The notes under the pieces: model-generated
Database searches by the model: none
The model's input: the letters and a program-made list of their open reading frames with translations, nothing else
Told to the model about the DNA's origin: nothing
Shown here: in pieces, positions 9,411 through 18,438 of the stretch
Layout of the letters: the number at the start of each line of letters is the position of its first letter
How positions within the stretch are numbered: the stretch's first letter is position 1
Origin: Alkalibacterium pelagium
Lineage (GTDB): Bacteria; Bacillota; Bacilli; Lactobacillales; Carnobacteriaceae_A
Length of the DNA: 64,000 nt
NCBI RefSeq assembly: GCF_900109325.1
Contig: NZ_FNZU01000002.1
Coordinates: forward strand, 236,515-300,514
Direction: 5' to 3'
Position numbers and translations under genes: made by a program

Positions 9411-10604
9411 TTAGCTGTTTCTGAGTTTTTCTACATCTCTTGCAATCATGACTTCTTCATCTGTAGGAATCAGGAACACTTTAACTTTAGAAGAATCAGA
9501 TGAAATTTCTCTTTCTTTTCCACGTACATTATTTTTCTCATCATCGATTTCTGCTCCCAGGAAAGTCAGTCCATCGATCACATTTTTACGTGTATCTGAT
9601 CCGTTTTCTCCAATTCCTGCAGTAAATACGATAGCATCTACGCCATTCATAGTTGCTGCGTAAGATCCGACATATTTTCTGACACGATCTTCAAAAATAC
9701 GAAGTGCCAGTGCTGCTTTTTCATTAGTTGCTTCTGCATCTTCAAGATCTCTCATGTCGCTTGAAATACCAGACAATCCTTTAAGGCCGGATTCATTGTT
9801 TAAAATGTAGATCATATCATTGATTGATTCGATTCCTTCTTTTTCCATAAGGAATGGGAGTAACGAAGGATCAATATCTCCAGAGCGTGTTCCCATAGTC
9901 ACTCCTGCAAGTGGAGTGAATCCCATAGATGTATCTACTGATTTTCCGCCATCAACTGCAGTGATAGACGCGCCGTTACCTAAGTGACACGTAATGATTT
10001 TTGTGTCTTCAATTGGTTTGCCAAGCAGTTCAGCAGCTCGCTCAGCAACATATTTGTGGCTTGTTCCGTGTGCACCATACTTACGTGCATTATGTTTTTC
10101 ATAATACTCCATTGGAATGCTGTAAAGGTAGTTAACTTTAGGCATAGTCTGATGGAAGGATGTATCAAATACAGCTACACTAGTAATATCTGGAAGAATT
10201 TTACGGAAAGCCTTGATTCCAGTAGCATTAGCCGGGTTGTGAAGCGGAGCAAATTCAGACAGGTCTTCGATCTGCTTGATAACTTCATCAGTTACTAGAG
10301 CTGAATCTTTAAAAATTTCTCCACCAGCTACAACACGGTGTCCAACACCAGTAATTTCATTAAAGTCACTTAAGATGTTCAATTCTTTCAACTGTTCGAG
10401 AAGCATTTCAACTGCCACTTCATGATCAGCGATATCGACAACTTGTTCGAATTTTTCGCCGTCATTGTATTTGATCGTAAAGATCGAATCATTCAATCCG
10501 ATTCTCTCTACGATTCCTGAAGCCAGTACGTTTTCTTCCGGCATAGTGAAAAGTTTCCATTTCAAACTTGAGCTTCCAGCATTAATTGCAATTGTCTTTG
10601 ACAT
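9411..10604 (-). CDS. ackA: Acetate kinase
   Basis: AckA converts acetyl phosphate and ADP to acetate and ATP in the cytoplasm. The 397-residue protein has the N-terminal phosphate-binding NAGSSSLKW motif, [10 protein letters not shown], the [11 protein letters not shown] active-site segment, [10 protein letters not shown] and the C-terminal GIGENG motif. Length is normal for the family. It follows a YtxK-like methyltransferase by 21 nt on the same strand, the same pair as ytxK-ackA of Bacillus, so the two are almost surely cotranscribed from the promoter near 11.74-11.77 kb. Confidence 0.97.
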   Translation of the reverse strand: MSKTIAINAGSSSLKWKLFTMPEENVLASGIVERIGLNDSIFTIKYNDGEKFEQVVDIADHEVAVEMLLEQLKELNILSDFNEITGVGHRVVAGGEIFKDSALVTDEVIKQIEDLSEFAPLHNPANATGIKAFRKILPDITSVAVFDTSFHQTMPKVNYLYSIPMEYYEKHNARKYGAHGTSHKYVAERAAELLGKPIEDTKIITCHLGNGASITAVDGGKSVDTSMGFTPLAGVTMGTRSGDIDPSLLPFLMEKEGIESINDMIYILNNESGLKGLSGISSDMRDLEDAEATNEKAALALRIFEDRVRKYVGSYAATMNGVDAIVFTAGIGENGSDTRKNVIDGLTFLGAEIDDEKNNVRGKEREISSDSSKVKVFLIPTDEEVMIARDVEKLRNS

Positions 10605-10625
10605 ATTATATATGCTCCTTTTAAT

Positions 10626-11636
10626 TTATTTAATCCCTTGTTCCGTTTTCCATTTCTTAATATCCATTAAGAAGGTTTTGAACGCTTCTTTATTGGATAA
10701 GCTTGGAGAAGTAGCGATCAGCACTTCTTTAGCCTGTCTACTCTTTTCTCCTTTTTTCTGAACTATCAGTATCGATTTTCTGGAATGTTCATTCTTGAAC
10801 CATTCATTGGGCAGATGAATGAATCCCTGAACATATCCTATACTCTGAATAAATGAAAGCAGTCCTTTAACTTCTTCTGACTCAAACGTGCTCGTAGGCA
10901 TGAGATAAAAAGCCAGGCCATCTTCTTTTAAATAGTTGAGGCCCTGCTCTACCAGCAGAAAATGACTATATGAGTAGCCTTCCTCAAATGAAGTACTGAA
11001 AGTATTACCCTCTAATTCTATCGGATAATACCCTACAGGTAAATCAGAAAGCATGATGTCTGCAGGATCCATCAGTAAAGGCTGAAGCGCGTCCTGATGC
11101 ATCAGTTCGATCGGCATACCCAGTAATGCAGCTAATGTCGACGTTAACGATATAAGCAGGTCATCATTGTCCACACCTGTGAATCTCATTTTATTTTTAG
11201 AGGAGTCCAGATTACTGAATAGTGTATACAGTAAGTTGCCAGTGCCGACCGATAAATCAGCTATATGGGCGGGCTGGTCGAAATCGTATAGAAGTTCGAT
11301 CAGATAACTGAAAAGGATACCGATGGCATCTGGAGTTGGCTGATGGTTCGGCTGAAGCAAGTCTTCCTTGGCTGCTTTGATCAGAATAAGCTGGATGGCC
11401 TGTTTTCGTTCTTCAAGAGTCAATGCAGTCAATGTCAAACGACTGTATATATCATTCAACTGTTTTTGAACCTCTTCCCCGGGCAGACCATTCTCCACAT
11501 GAATATCACCGTCATCCAGGATATTCTCACCTGTTTCGATCAGGGCTTCAATATATGTTGAATCAAGCTCTTTTCTGATGAGTTCTGTGGAATCATTCAG
11601 CACAGAAAAAAAACGTTCTACGTTATTTATGTCCAA
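10626..11636 (-). CDS. ytxK: YtxK-like class I SAM-dependent methyltransferase
   Basis: The 336-residue protein has an N-terminal helical region and a Rossmann methyltransferase core with the SAM-binding segment DLSVGTGNLLYTLF (about 123-136) and FTGVDND. The place where N6-adenine methylases carry NPP(Y/F) reads SDLPVGYYP, as I recall for the ackA-linked YtxK group. Because that catalytic motif is altered, DNA-methylase activity should not be assumed and the substrate is unknown. It lies immediately upstream of ackA in the same transcript. Confidence 0.85.
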   Translation of the reverse strand: MDINNVERFFSVLNDSTELIRKELDSTYIEALIETGENILDDGDIHVENGLPGEEVQKQLNDIYSRLTLTALTLEERKQAIQLILIKAAKEDLLQPNHQPTPDAIGILFSYLIELLYDFDQPAHIADLSVGTGNLLYTLFSNLDSSKNKMRFTGVDNDDLLISLTSTLAALLGMPIELMHQDALQPLLMDPADIMLSDLPVGYYPIELEGNTFSTSFEEGYSYSHFLLVEQGLNYLKEDGLAFYLMPTSTFESEEVKGLLSFIQSIGYVQGFIHLPNEWFKNEHSRKSILIVQKKGEKSRQAKEVLIATSPSLSNKEAFKTFLMDIKKWKTEQGIK

Positions 11637-11739
11637 AAAAAATTATCCTTTCATCTTTAGGGTGGTCAACAGCGAGTAAGATACTTGGGATAAAGAGTTA
11701 AAGCAGATTTAGTTATTATTAGTAAGGGTATCTATAGTC

Positions 11740-11768
11740 ATTTTAACTCATTTACTCATTATTCACAA
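11740..11768 (-). promoter_or_regulatory. Predicted ytxK-ackA promoter
   Basis: TTGTGA (11763-11768) and TAAAAT (11740-11745) are separated by 17 bp on the minus strand, leaving a roughly 95-nt leader before ytxK. Confidence 0.6.
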
Positions 11769-11800
11769 GATTAATAATTATTGTATGTACATTCTGTCGT

Positions 11801-11815
11801 ATGACATCCTGTCAT
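11801..11815. promoter_or_regulatory. Operator-like inverted repeat upstream of the ytxK-ackA promoter
   Basis: ATGACA and TGTCAT flank a 3-nt spacer perfectly. The site lies about 33 bp upstream of the -35 box, where an activator or looping regulator could bind. It does not fit the CcpA cre consensus, and the cognate regulator is unknown. Confidence 0.4.
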
Positions 11816-11823
11816 GTTATCGT

Positions 11824-11860
11824 AAAGAAAAAAGGAACCATATCAGCTGATGTGATTCCT
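11824..11860 (-). terminator. Terminator after rpmA
   Basis: On the minus strand AGGAATCACATCAGC pairs with GCTGATATGGTTCCT and is followed by a T-tract. Confidence 0.75.
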
Positions 11861-11874
11861 CCACTTCTCTTAAT

Positions 11875-12159
11875 TTAGTTAGCTACAGGATAAACAGAAA
11901 CTTGCTTTTTGTTTTTTCCTTTACGTTCGAAGCGAACAACGCCGTCAACTTTAGCATAAAGCGTGTCATCTCCACCACGACCAACGTTTTCACCTGGATG
12001 GATTTTAGTTCCGCGTTGACGGTATAAAATTGATCCACCTGAAACGACTTGACCGTCTCCACGCTTAGCGCCTAGACGTTTAGATTGAGAATCACGACCG
12101 TTGGAAGTTGACCCTCCACCTTTTTTCGTCGCGAAAAATTGTAAATTCATTTTCAACAT
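11875..12159 (-). CDS. rpmA: 50S ribosomal protein L27 with cleavable N-terminal extension
   Basis: The 94-residue L27 carries the extension MLKMNLQFF ahead of ATKKGGG. In Firmicutes this extension is removed after the FF pair by the protease Prp, which is encoded immediately upstream. The core contains [13 protein letters not shown] and [10 protein letters not shown], near the peptidyl transferase centre. GGAGG lies 10 nt before the first ATG, which I take as the start. Order rplU-prp-rpmA is the standard Firmicutes operon, ended by a terminator. Confidence 0.97.
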   Translation of the reverse strand: MLKMNLQFFATKKGGGSTSNGRDSQSKRLGAKRGDGQVVSGGSILYRQRGTKIHPGENVGRGGDDTLYAKVDGVVRFERKGKNKKQVSVYPVAN

Positions 12160-12175
12160 GATTTTTGCACCTCCA

Positions 12176-12517
12176 TTACTTATTGTTTGAGGAATGGACT
12201 GTCATATAGTCTCCGTACTCTGCTTCCGTGTTTTTCAAGGAAAGATGCAGACTATTCATCAATATTTGAGCTATTTCAATTTGCTTCTGACTCAGACCTT
12301 CAGGCAGCGAAAACTTCAGAAAGCCTCCCTGCTCATCTGCCGACACAATATCAAGTGATATGTCGCCGATCTCGATCAGACTGTTCACTGTTCCGATACT
12401 CAATGCTGAGACGGCGGCACACACGATATCCTGACCATAAGGACCAGAATCAGCATGCCCAGTGACTTCCACCGAGGAGATGTGTTCATTTTCAAACTGA
12501 AATAATATATTGATCAT
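12176..12517 (-). CDS. prp: Ribosomal-processing cysteine protease Prp
   Basis: Prp cleaves the N-terminal extension of L27, an essential step in Firmicutes that have the extension. The 113-residue protein has the catalytic pair H21 (VTGHADSG) and C33 (IVCAAVSAL), and fits the YsxB family in length. It lies between the L21 and L27 genes with gaps of 24 and 16 nt. Its substrate in this genome is directly visible in the L27 N-terminus (MNLQFF-A). Confidence 0.95.
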   Translation of the reverse strand: MINILFQFENEHISSVEVTGHADSGPYGQDIVCAAVSALSIGTVNSLIEIGDISLDIVSADEQGGFLKFSLPEGLSQKQIEIAQILMNSLHLSLKNTEAEYGDYMTVHSSNNK

Positions 12518-12541
12518 TACAGAACCGCTTCCCTGTCTGTA

Positions 12542-12853
12542 TTAGTTAGATTTAATTGATTTGATTGTTACTTTTGTATACGGCTGACGGTGACCTTGCT
12601 TGTTGTGAGAGTCTTTTCTGCGACGGTATTTGTAAGTCGTAACTTTCTTACCGCGCCCTTGTTTTTCGATAACTGCTTCAACTGAAGCACCTTCGATAAA
12701 CGGACTTCCTACAACAGTGCTGTCTCCACCTACGAACAATACTTCTCCAAATGTTACTGTATCGCCAGATTCTCCGTCCAGTTTTTCAACAAAGATTTCC
12801 TGACCTTCTTCAACTTTGAACTGTTTGCCGCCTGTTTTGATGATTGCATACAT
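12542..12853 (-). CDS. rplU: 50S ribosomal protein L21
   Basis: This 103-residue protein begins [18 protein letters not shown] and ends in the [17 protein letters not shown] region typical of L21, which binds 23S rRNA. It is the first gene of rplU-prp-rpmA. AAGGAGG precedes the ATG. A 130-nt leader with the features of the Firmicutes L21 leader lies upstream, so autogenous control is likely. Confidence 0.97.
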   Translation of the reverse strand: MYAIIKTGGKQFKVEEGQEIFVEKLDGESGDTVTFGEVLFVGGDSTVVGSPFIEGASVEAVIEKQGRGKKVTTYKYRRRKDSHNKQGHRQPYTKVTIKSIKSN

Positions 12854-12990
12854 ACTTGTTGCACCTCCTTAAAATTTTGAACAAAGCATAATATGCCTTA
12901 TTCTTGCACTTAGACTCGCCGTTATAAGTGGCAGTAGCTCTTCAAGACTTATATACGAGCGGTTGTAGCTGTGGTGCGTCACAAATACAA
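12854..12990 (-). promoter_or_regulatory. L21 leader (ribosomal-protein autoregulatory RNA)
   Basis: The roughly 130-nt leader between the promoter and rplU carries a GACGCACCACAGC... segment followed by GCTC and hairpin-forming blocks, resembling the L21_leader family of Firmicutes. Family assignment is from position and partial resemblance; the consensus structure was not computed. Confidence 0.65.
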
Positions 12991-12997
12991 CATTAAT

Positions 12998-13026
12998 ATC
13001 ATATCAAATATGATTAAACGAGTCAA
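12998..13026 (-). promoter_or_regulatory. rplU operon promoter overlapping the minD stop codon
   Basis: TTGACT (13021-13026) and TATGAT (12998-13003) are separated by exactly 17 bp on the minus strand. The TGA stop codon of minD lies inside the -35 hexamer. Confidence 0.8.
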
Positions 13027-13817
13027 CGTTTTTTACCGAAAAGCTTTTTCCAGAATGACTGTTTCTCATCTTTAAGAGACATAAGCGGAACAGTGTCTCC
13101 CAGAAGACGTCTTGCAATGTTTCTATACCCTTGAGACGATACATGATCCGGATCCAGCACCACTGGATTCCCCTTGTTCGAAGATCTGACAACTTCATCG
13201 TCTTCAAATATGATTCCCAGCAGTTCAACTGATAGATGGCGGGTGATTTCTTCTATATCCATCACTTCACCTTTTTGCATCATTGACTTTCTGATTCGGT
13301 TGATGATCAGTTTCGGCTGCTGAATCGATGTCTGTTCGATCAGCCCAATGATTCTGTCTGCATCTCTGATTGCTGAAATTTCCGGGGTCGTGACCAGAAT
13401 AGCATCATCAGCTGCAGCTATGGAGTTTTTGAACCCCTGTTCGATTCCTGCTGGACAGTCGATCAGTACAAAGTCATAATCTTTTTTCAGTTCACCGATC
13501 AGCTCGATCATCTGCTCTTCATTAATCGCATTCTTGTCCGCATGCTGAGCAGCCGGAAGCAGGAAAAGCTGATCATTGAATCGTTTGTCTTTAATGATTG
13601 CCTGATGCAGTTTTGCTCTTCCTTCGACCACATCAATGATGTCGTAGATGATTCTATTCTCAAGACCTAATATAACATCCAGATTACGGAGACCTATATC
13701 CATATCGACTAGACAGACTTTTCGGCTTTGAAGGGCCAGAGCTGTTCCTATATTTGCAGTGGATGTCGTTTTTCCTACTCCACCTTTACCTGATGTCACT
13801 ACAATTGCTTTTCCCAT
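13023..13817 (-). CDS. minD: Septum-site-determining ATPase MinD
   Basis: MinD is a membrane-associated ParA-type ATPase that, with MinC, blocks Z-ring formation away from midcell. The 264-residue protein has the deviant Walker A SGKGGVGKTT (9-18), DMDIGLRNLD, and the switch segment VLIDCPAGIEQG. The C-terminus (QSFWKKLFGKKR) forms the amphipathic membrane-targeting helix. It abuts minC with no gap. No minE is visible; the DivIVA gene at 42.5 kb fits the Gram-positive mode of Min placement. Confidence 0.97.
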   Translation of the reverse strand: MGKAIVVTSGKGGVGKTTSTANIGTALALQSRKVCLVDMDIGLRNLDVILGLENRIIYDIIDVVEGRAKLHQAIIKDKRFNDQLFLLPAAQHADKNAINEEQMIELIGELKKDYDFVLIDCPAGIEQGFKNSIAAADDAILVTTPEISAIRDADRIIGLIEQTSIQQPKLIINRIRKSMMQKGEVMDIEEITRHLSVELLGIIFEDDEVVRSSNKGNPVVLDPDHVSSQGYRNIARRLLGDTVPLMSLKDEKQSFWKKLFGKKR

Positions 13818-14504
13818 TTAAAATAAACCTCCTGAGTGTTTCCCTATTTCTGGGCGTATCGTTTTCAAGTGATGGAGAGAACCGACTTCTATGATATGTA
13901 AATCATTCACGTAAACAAACTGGATGTCCTCTGATTGAACAAGGTTTTCATCACGGCTTTCGATGACATGGACATTGCCGCCAATCCTCACTTGTGCATT
14001 ATACTTGAAATTCGCCAGAACTATGGCATTTTCGTTTCCTTCAAAGCCTGCATGGGCTATACCTTTCAATTCACCGATAACAAAAATACTGCCGGTTGCA
14101 CGAACTGTTCCACCTGGGTGGACCTGGCCTATAAGCAGGAGATCCCCCTCTGCTTCTAGGATCTGACCGCTCCTGACCGTCCTTACTTCAAGCCTCGGAC
14201 GTGCTTCTCTGGCACGCTTCTGGGCATCCTCAATCGAAATGACATTGGAATCGTAAGAACTGATTTTAAAATGTTCATCTTCAATGATATCACTGATCTG
14301 CTTTTTTTCGTCAGCTGACAGCAGTCTGCTACCAGTGTCGACAAAGAAATTCAGCTTATGCCCTTTCTGTGTATCCTTTTTCAACTGGACTGTTAGTTCT
14401 TTCAGCTGGTCAACTACTTCTTCAAAGGAAGCCGAAGCGTGCAGGATAATCTGAAACCCTTCCGTTCTTCCTTTTAGTGTTACAGCATTCTTCATTGGCT
14501 TCAC
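13818..14504 (-). CDS. minC: Septum-site-determining protein MinC
   Basis: MinC inhibits FtsZ polymerisation. The 228-residue protein has an N-terminal FtsZ-inhibiting domain (about 1-105, starting MKPMKNAVTLKGRTEGF) and a C-terminal beta-helix (about 110-215, with VRSGQILEAEGDLLLIGQVHPGG, a segment characteristic of MinC) that binds MinD. It lies 6 nt after mreD and directly before minD, the conserved mreCD-minCD order of Firmicutes. Confidence 0.95.
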   Translation of the reverse strand: MKPMKNAVTLKGRTEGFQIILHASASFEEVVDQLKELTVQLKKDTQKGHKLNFFVDTGSRLLSADEKKQISDIIEDEHFKISSYDSNVISIEDAQKRAREARPRLEVRTVRSGQILEAEGDLLLIGQVHPGGTVRATGSIFVIGELKGIAHAGFEGNENAIVLANFKYNAQVRIGGNVHVIESRDENLVQSEDIQFVYVNDLHIIEVGSLHHLKTIRPEIGKHSGGLF

Positions 14505-14510
14505 TCCTCA

Positions 14511-15074
14511 TTATCTGTAGCTAATACTGGATTTCGATTTGTCCTTATTCCCTTTTCTGTCAATACCGATACTCTGAATAATATACTTCAGAGGAAGAAT
14601 CAGGATCACTGCAGTGACAGTGTTAAACAACAGCGATGCTGACAGTCTGTCTGCCATGAAATCCTGCACACCTATAGTAGTTAAGTCCAGCACGTTATAA
14701 ATGCCGAAAACAAAAAACTCGAGAAAAGTGAACATAATGATGGAAACGAGCAGGATGATAAAATAATTCGTATCGAATATTTTCCTCAACTGCATGACAA
14801 AGTAGGCTATAAGTGTCAGGCCGGCGATATAAATACCAAGCAGACCTGAAAAATAGCTATCATAAATAAAACCAAAAACAATTGTCAGAATGATCATATG
14901 TCTCGGTTCAAGGTAGAATGCAAGCAGGATCGCAACTAGTACGAATAACCTCGGGGACATAAAGCCGAAAGGAACAATGAGCTGTTCAGTAAACATTGCA
15001 ACGATCAGCCCGTCGGTCAGCAACGAGAAAAATAGAAGGACAATAGGAATGACAACTCTTTTCCACTGCTCCAT
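14511..15074 (-). CDS. mreD: Rod shape-determining protein MreD
   Basis: MreD is a polytopic membrane partner of MreC in the elongation machinery. The 187-residue protein shows about five hydrophobic segments, including VVIPIVLLFFSLLTDGLIV near the N-terminus. I chose the ATG at 15074 (MEQWKRVV) because GCGGGGA lies 5 nt upstream and the start then falls right at the end of mreC; the longer frame would overlap it. Identity rests on length, topology and position. Confidence 0.9.
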   Translation of the reverse strand: MEQWKRVVIPIVLLFFSLLTDGLIVAMFTEQLIVPFGFMSPRLFVLVAILLAFYLEPRHMIILTIVFGFIYDSYFSGLLGIYIAGLTLIAYFVMQLRKIFDTNYFIILLVSIIMFTFLEFFVFGIYNVLDLTTIGVQDFMADRLSASLLFNTVTAVILILPLKYIIQSIGIDRKGNKDKSKSSISYR

Positions 15075-15075
15075 A

Positions 15076-15927
15076 TTATTCCCCGCTTTCTGCAAGTCTA
15101 TTTATAATTGTAACGTATCTGATGTTTTCAAAATCTGCTGCCGGATTTACAAAGACTTGCTGAGCTAGTCCATGGGCATCCATAGTCACTTCATCAACTT
15201 CACCAATCACTAGACCGCGGGGAATCACGCCTCCAAGACCAGATGTGGTAATCAGATCTCCTTCTTCGATTTCAATCGTAGAGGTAATCTGAGACATGAC
15301 AAGCCTGTCATTGCTGCTGTCATACCCACTGATCAGCCCGTAAACGATCTCTTCTTCCATAATAATTTCTGAGGAGACCTGATTGGCTGTCTGATCGATA
15401 TTTGTCAGAAGGACGACCTTGGAACTCGTCGGATTGACTTCGGAAATTCTTCCAATAAGGCCGTTGCTCGACATTACCGGCATCCCGACCTCAACACCAT
15501 CCTGGCTGCCCCGATCAACCACAATCTGATCCACCCAGTTATCCGGGTTTCTAGAAATTACGGTACCTGAAATAGTCCGATAGTCAGTCAGGGAACTTTG
15601 AAGATCAAGTTCTTCACCCAATCTCTGATTTTCATCTCTCAGAACGTTGATTTCAGCTTGTCGTTCGTAGATTTTGTCTATTTCTATTTTCAGTCTCTGA
15701 TTCTCTTCATAAGTATTCTGAAGATCGCTAACTGATTCAAATACTCGTGTTACTGCATTTGCAGGTCGAGTAAAAACACGCCCTAGGACAGCTGTAATAT
15801 CATTAGATGCCTGCTGTAGAAACGGCGTATTGTCACCAGATCTTAAAGATATGGAAATAAGAGACACGAACAGAATAACACTGATCAGAAGAACGATCAT
15901 TTTTTTATTTGTAAAAAACTGGTTCAA
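15076..15927 (-). CDS. mreC: Rod shape-determining protein MreC
   Basis: MreC scaffolds wall-elongation enzymes outside the membrane. The 283-residue protein has an N-terminal membrane segment (about 10-27), a coiled coil (about 65-110) and the two-lobed beta domain with ISRNPDNWVDQIVVDRGSQDGVEVGMPV and TTSGLGGVIPRGLVIG. The start is TTG, with AGAGGTG 6 nt upstream. An extended -10 (TGGTAAAAT) lies about 25 nt upstream, so mreCD-minCD may be transcribed apart from mreB. Confidence 0.95.
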   Translation of the reverse strand: MNQFFTNKKMIVLLISVILFVSLISISLRSGDNTPFLQQASNDITAVLGRVFTRPANAVTRVFESVSDLQNTYEENQRLKIEIDKIYERQAEINVLRDENQRLGEELDLQSSLTDYRTISGTVISRNPDNWVDQIVVDRGSQDGVEVGMPVMSSNGLIGRISEVNPTSSKVVLLTNIDQTANQVSSEIIMEEEIVYGLISGYDSSNDRLVMSQITSTIEIEEGDLITTSGLGGVIPRGLVIGEVDEVTMDAHGLAQQVFVNPAADFENIRYVTIINRLAESGE

Positions 15928-16037
15928 TTAAAACACCTCTTGTAATTAACTTCGACTATTTTACCATATATTTTGATTCTATCGTAGAGGCAGTTGCATA
16001 AGATTTTCTTTGTACACATTTGTCCGAGTCATCAAAT

Positions 16038-16061
16038 AAGCGGGAAGTTTCCTCCCCGCTT
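16038..16061 (-). terminator. Possible terminator between mreB and mreC
   Basis: AAGCGGGGAG pairs with CTTCCCGCTT on the minus strand, but the following tract (ATTTG) is poor in T, so termination may be partial. Confidence 0.45.
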
Positions 16062-16076
16062 GTCAGTCGTACCTAT

Positions 16077-17087
16077 TTATCTCGATTGTTTTTTATATAG
16101 ATCAAGGTGATTCAATGCTTCGCCCGTACCGATAGCTACACAGTCCAGAGGGTTGCTTGCTACAAATACAGGCACTTCAGTCTCTTCCGCAATGACATCA
16201 CTTAAATTTTTAAGAAGAGCTCCCCCACCTGTCAGGACGATTCCTCTGTCGATCACGTCTGCAGAAATTTCAGGAGACGTGTCTTCCAGAGTTGCTTTTA
16301 CGGCAATGATTATTCCATCGATCACTTCTTTTATCGCTTCAGAAACGTCTACTGCAGGGATAGAAATAGTTTTAGGTAAACCTGTAAGTAAGTCTCGTCC
16401 TCTGATGTCCATATTTTCCAGTGTTTTGGACGCTTCGATAGAAGCACTACCTAGTTCTATTTTTATTGCTTCAGCTGTGCGTTCACCGATAAGCAAATTG
16501 TATTTACTTCTGATATAGTGGATGATTGACTGATCCATCTGATCTCCAGCCATTTTGATTGTTCGGCTGCTGACGATCCCACCTAGTGAGATAGTTGCCA
16601 CGTCGGTTGTTCCTCCACCAATATCTACAACCATACTTCCTGTAGGTTCATTGACTGGCAGGCCAGCACCTATTGCAGCTGCAAAAGGTTCTTCTATAAG
16701 AAACGCATCTTTAGCTCCAGCCATTCTTGTAGCATCAATGATTGCTCTTTTCTCAACTTCAGTTCCGCCTCCGGGCACACAGACAACCACATTAGGTTTC
16801 GAGGCACGTTTCCCGACGGATTTCCCTATAAAGTATTCCATCATAGCTGCAGTTGTATCAAAGTCTGCAATCACTCCATCTTTCATCGGACGAATAGCTA
16901 CGATACTTCCAGGTGTTCTACCAATCATTTTTTGTGCATTTTCACCAACTGCAACAACCTCATCAGTCTGTTTATCTTTAGCTACAACTGAGGGTTCCCC
17001 CAGTACAATTCCTTTTCCTTCAACGAAGACATTAGTATTTGCAGTCCCCAAGTCAATTCCAATATTCTTTTTCCTAAACCAAAACAC
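16077..17087 (-). CDS. mreB: Rod shape-determining protein MreB
   Basis: MreB is the bacterial actin that directs lateral wall synthesis. The 336-residue protein has [20 protein letters not shown] (phosphate 1), the phosphate 2 segment [12 protein letters not shown], the [15 protein letters not shown] connection and the adenosine motif [13 protein letters not shown]. In Bacillus mreB usually follows radC directly; here a cold-shock gene lies between them. About 150 nt and a weak hairpin separate it from mreC. Confidence 0.96.
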   Translation of the reverse strand: MFWFRKKNIGIDLGTANTNVFVEGKGIVLGEPSVVAKDKQTDEVVAVGENAQKMIGRTPGSIVAIRPMKDGVIADFDTTAAMMEYFIGKSVGKRASKPNVVVCVPGGGTEVEKRAIIDATRMAGAKDAFLIEEPFAAAIGAGLPVNEPTGSMVVDIGGGTTDVATISLGGIVSSRTIKMAGDQMDQSIIHYIRSKYNLLIGERTAEAIKIELGSASIEASKTLENMDIRGRDLLTGLPKTISIPAVDVSEAIKEVIDGIIIAVKATLEDTSPEISADVIDRGIVLTGGGALLKNLSDVIAEETEVPVFVASNPLDCVAIGTGEALNHLDLYKKQSR

Positions 17088-17246
17088 TTAGAAAATCTCC
17101 TTTCAAAATCACAGCATACATATTTAATTACTATTGAATAGTATTCATTATGCTATTGTACCTTTTTATCTCAAAAGATGCACTATAAGACTTTGACTTT
17201 ATTTTAATTTTAATATTTGAAACGATTCGTTACATTATCTGAGTAT

Positions 17247-17280
17247 ATAAAAAACCGGATAAGCATTATGCCTACCCGGT
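17247..17280 (-). terminator. Terminator after the first cold-shock gene
   Basis: ACCGGGTA pairs with TATCCGGT on the minus strand, followed by TTTTTTAT. Confidence 0.8.
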
Positions 17281-17301
17281 CGAAAATTCAATTAGAGTTA
17301 A

Positions 17302-17502
17302 TTACGCTTTTTCTACGTTTGCAGCTTGTGGTCCGCGTGCGCCTTCTTCGATGTCGAAAGTAACAGCTTGACCTTCTTCTAGAGATTTGAATCCTTCTTC
17401 GTTAATAGCTGAGAAGTGTACGAATACGTCGTCTGCACCTTCGCGCTCGATGAATCCAAAACCTTTTTCTGCGTTAAACCATTTTACTGTACCGTTTTCC
17501 AT
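17302..17502 (-). CDS. Cold-shock protein (CspA family)
   Basis: This 66-residue single-stranded nucleic-acid-binding protein has RNP1 KGFGFIE and RNP2 VFVHFSA. I chose the ATG at 17502 ([14 protein letters not shown]) because GAGGAGG lies about 10 nt upstream and the family starts here; the longer frame would extend into the leader. A roughly 100-nt leader precedes it, as is usual for thermoregulated csp genes. It is closely similar to a second csp at 39080-39280. Its position between radC and mreB is unusual. Confidence 0.95.
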   Translation of the reverse strand: MENGTVKWFNAEKGFGFIEREGADDVFVHFSAINEEGFKSLEEGQAVTFDIEEGARGPQAANVEKA

Positions 17503-17616
17503 GTTACAATTTCCTCCTCGTGCCTGATGCACTTTATATTTCACATAATGCTATAGGTACGAATCGGAATGTTGTTACACATTACTTTTTTCTTTCCCTA
17601 ACAAAATGCTAAATTC

Positions 17617-17645
17617 ATATTAACATGGCTATTTTACTATTGCAA
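17617..17645 (-). promoter_or_regulatory. Predicted promoter of the first csp gene
   Basis: TTGCAA (17640-17645) and TAATAT (17617-17622) are separated by 17 bp on the minus strand. Transcription would begin about 105 nt before the start codon. Confidence 0.6.
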
Positions 17646-17694
17646 GTATAAAGCTCCATCTATTTTTAAAAATCAAACCTTTTACTTGCAGCTT

Positions 17695-18372
17695 TTAGAG
17701 CGCTCCCAATTCTTTAAGACTGATGTAGGAATCGTCACCGATAATAAAGTGATCCAGCAGTTCTATTCCGATGAGTCTCCCTGCCTCAGACATGCGTTGC
17801 GTGAATGAAAGATCTGCATCGGATGGTTCCGGATTTCCGGAGGGATGGTTGTGCGCAATGATGAGTCGTGCTGAAGAACACTTGATAGCGGCTTTAAATA
17901 TCTCACGCGGATGTGCCACCGAAGAATTCAGTGACCCTTTAAATATAGTTTCTTTCTTGATGATTTCATTTTTTGTATTGAGAAAAAGAGCTACGACATG
18001 CTCCTGCTGAAGATCCTTCAGTTCATCCAGTAGAATCTGACCTATATACTGGCTGGAAGTCACTGCCCCTTCTTTAACGATAGGCGTATGGGACATCCTC
18101 TTTCCCAGTTCAATGGCCGCTAGAAGTTCCACGGCTTTTGCTTTTCCGATGCCTGGAATCTCCATCAGTTCCTCAAGTGAGGCATTCTTGAGCATGTATA
18201 AGTCATCGAAGTGTGAAAAGACTTGTAGACTTAATTGAAGCACATTCTGATCTCTAGTCCCTGTTCTTAACAAAATAGCCAGCAATTCATGATTGGCCAG
18301 GGCTGACTGACCGTATTCTTTCAATCGCTCTCTTGGACGGGATTCGACAGGTAGATCTGTAAATTTTTGCAT
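17695..18372 (-). CDS. radC: RadC (JAB-domain) protein
   Basis: The 225-residue protein has an N-terminal helix-hairpin-helix part (EIPGIGKAKAVELLAAIELGKR) and a C-terminal JAB metalloprotease-like domain with the zinc motif HNHPSGNPEPSDADLSFTQRM. Despite its name, a direct DNA-repair role is doubtful and the function remains unsettled. I chose the ATG at 18372 because AAGGAGG lies 9 nt upstream; the earlier ATG abuts that site. A strong terminator hairpin sits just upstream, leaving little room for an independent promoter. Confidence 0.93.
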   Translation of the reverse strand: MQKFTDLPVESRPRERLKEYGQSALANHELLAILLRTGTRDQNVLQLSLQVFSHFDDLYMLKNASLEELMEIPGIGKAKAVELLAAIELGKRMSHTPIVKEGAVTSSQYIGQILLDELKDLQQEHVVALFLNTKNEIIKKETIFKGSLNSSVAHPREIFKAAIKCSSARLIIAHNHPSGNPEPSDADLSFTQRMSEAGRLIGIELLDHFIIGDDSYISLKELGAL

Positions 18373-18390
18373 AGATGACATCCTCCTTAA

Positions 18391-18425
18391 TGAAAAGAAG
18401 AGGAGCTGTTTTGAGCTCCTCTTCT
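18391..18425 (-). terminator. Strong terminator between the HAD gene and radC
   Basis: A perfect 12-bp stem (AGAAGAGGAGCT/AGCTCCTCTTCT on the minus strand) is followed by TTTTC. Confidence 0.85.
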
Positions 18426-18438
18426 ATAACATTACCCA

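Noticed and set aside
10626..11636. DNA adenine methyltransferase of a restriction system
   Set aside because: The catalytic NPP(Y/F) motif is altered to DLPVGYY, no restriction gene is near, and the ytxK-ackA pairing explains it.
16555..17091. 178-codon plus-strand open frame opposite mreB
   Set aside because: It is an antisense shadow of the mreB gene, with an unlikely composition and no independent ribosome binding site.
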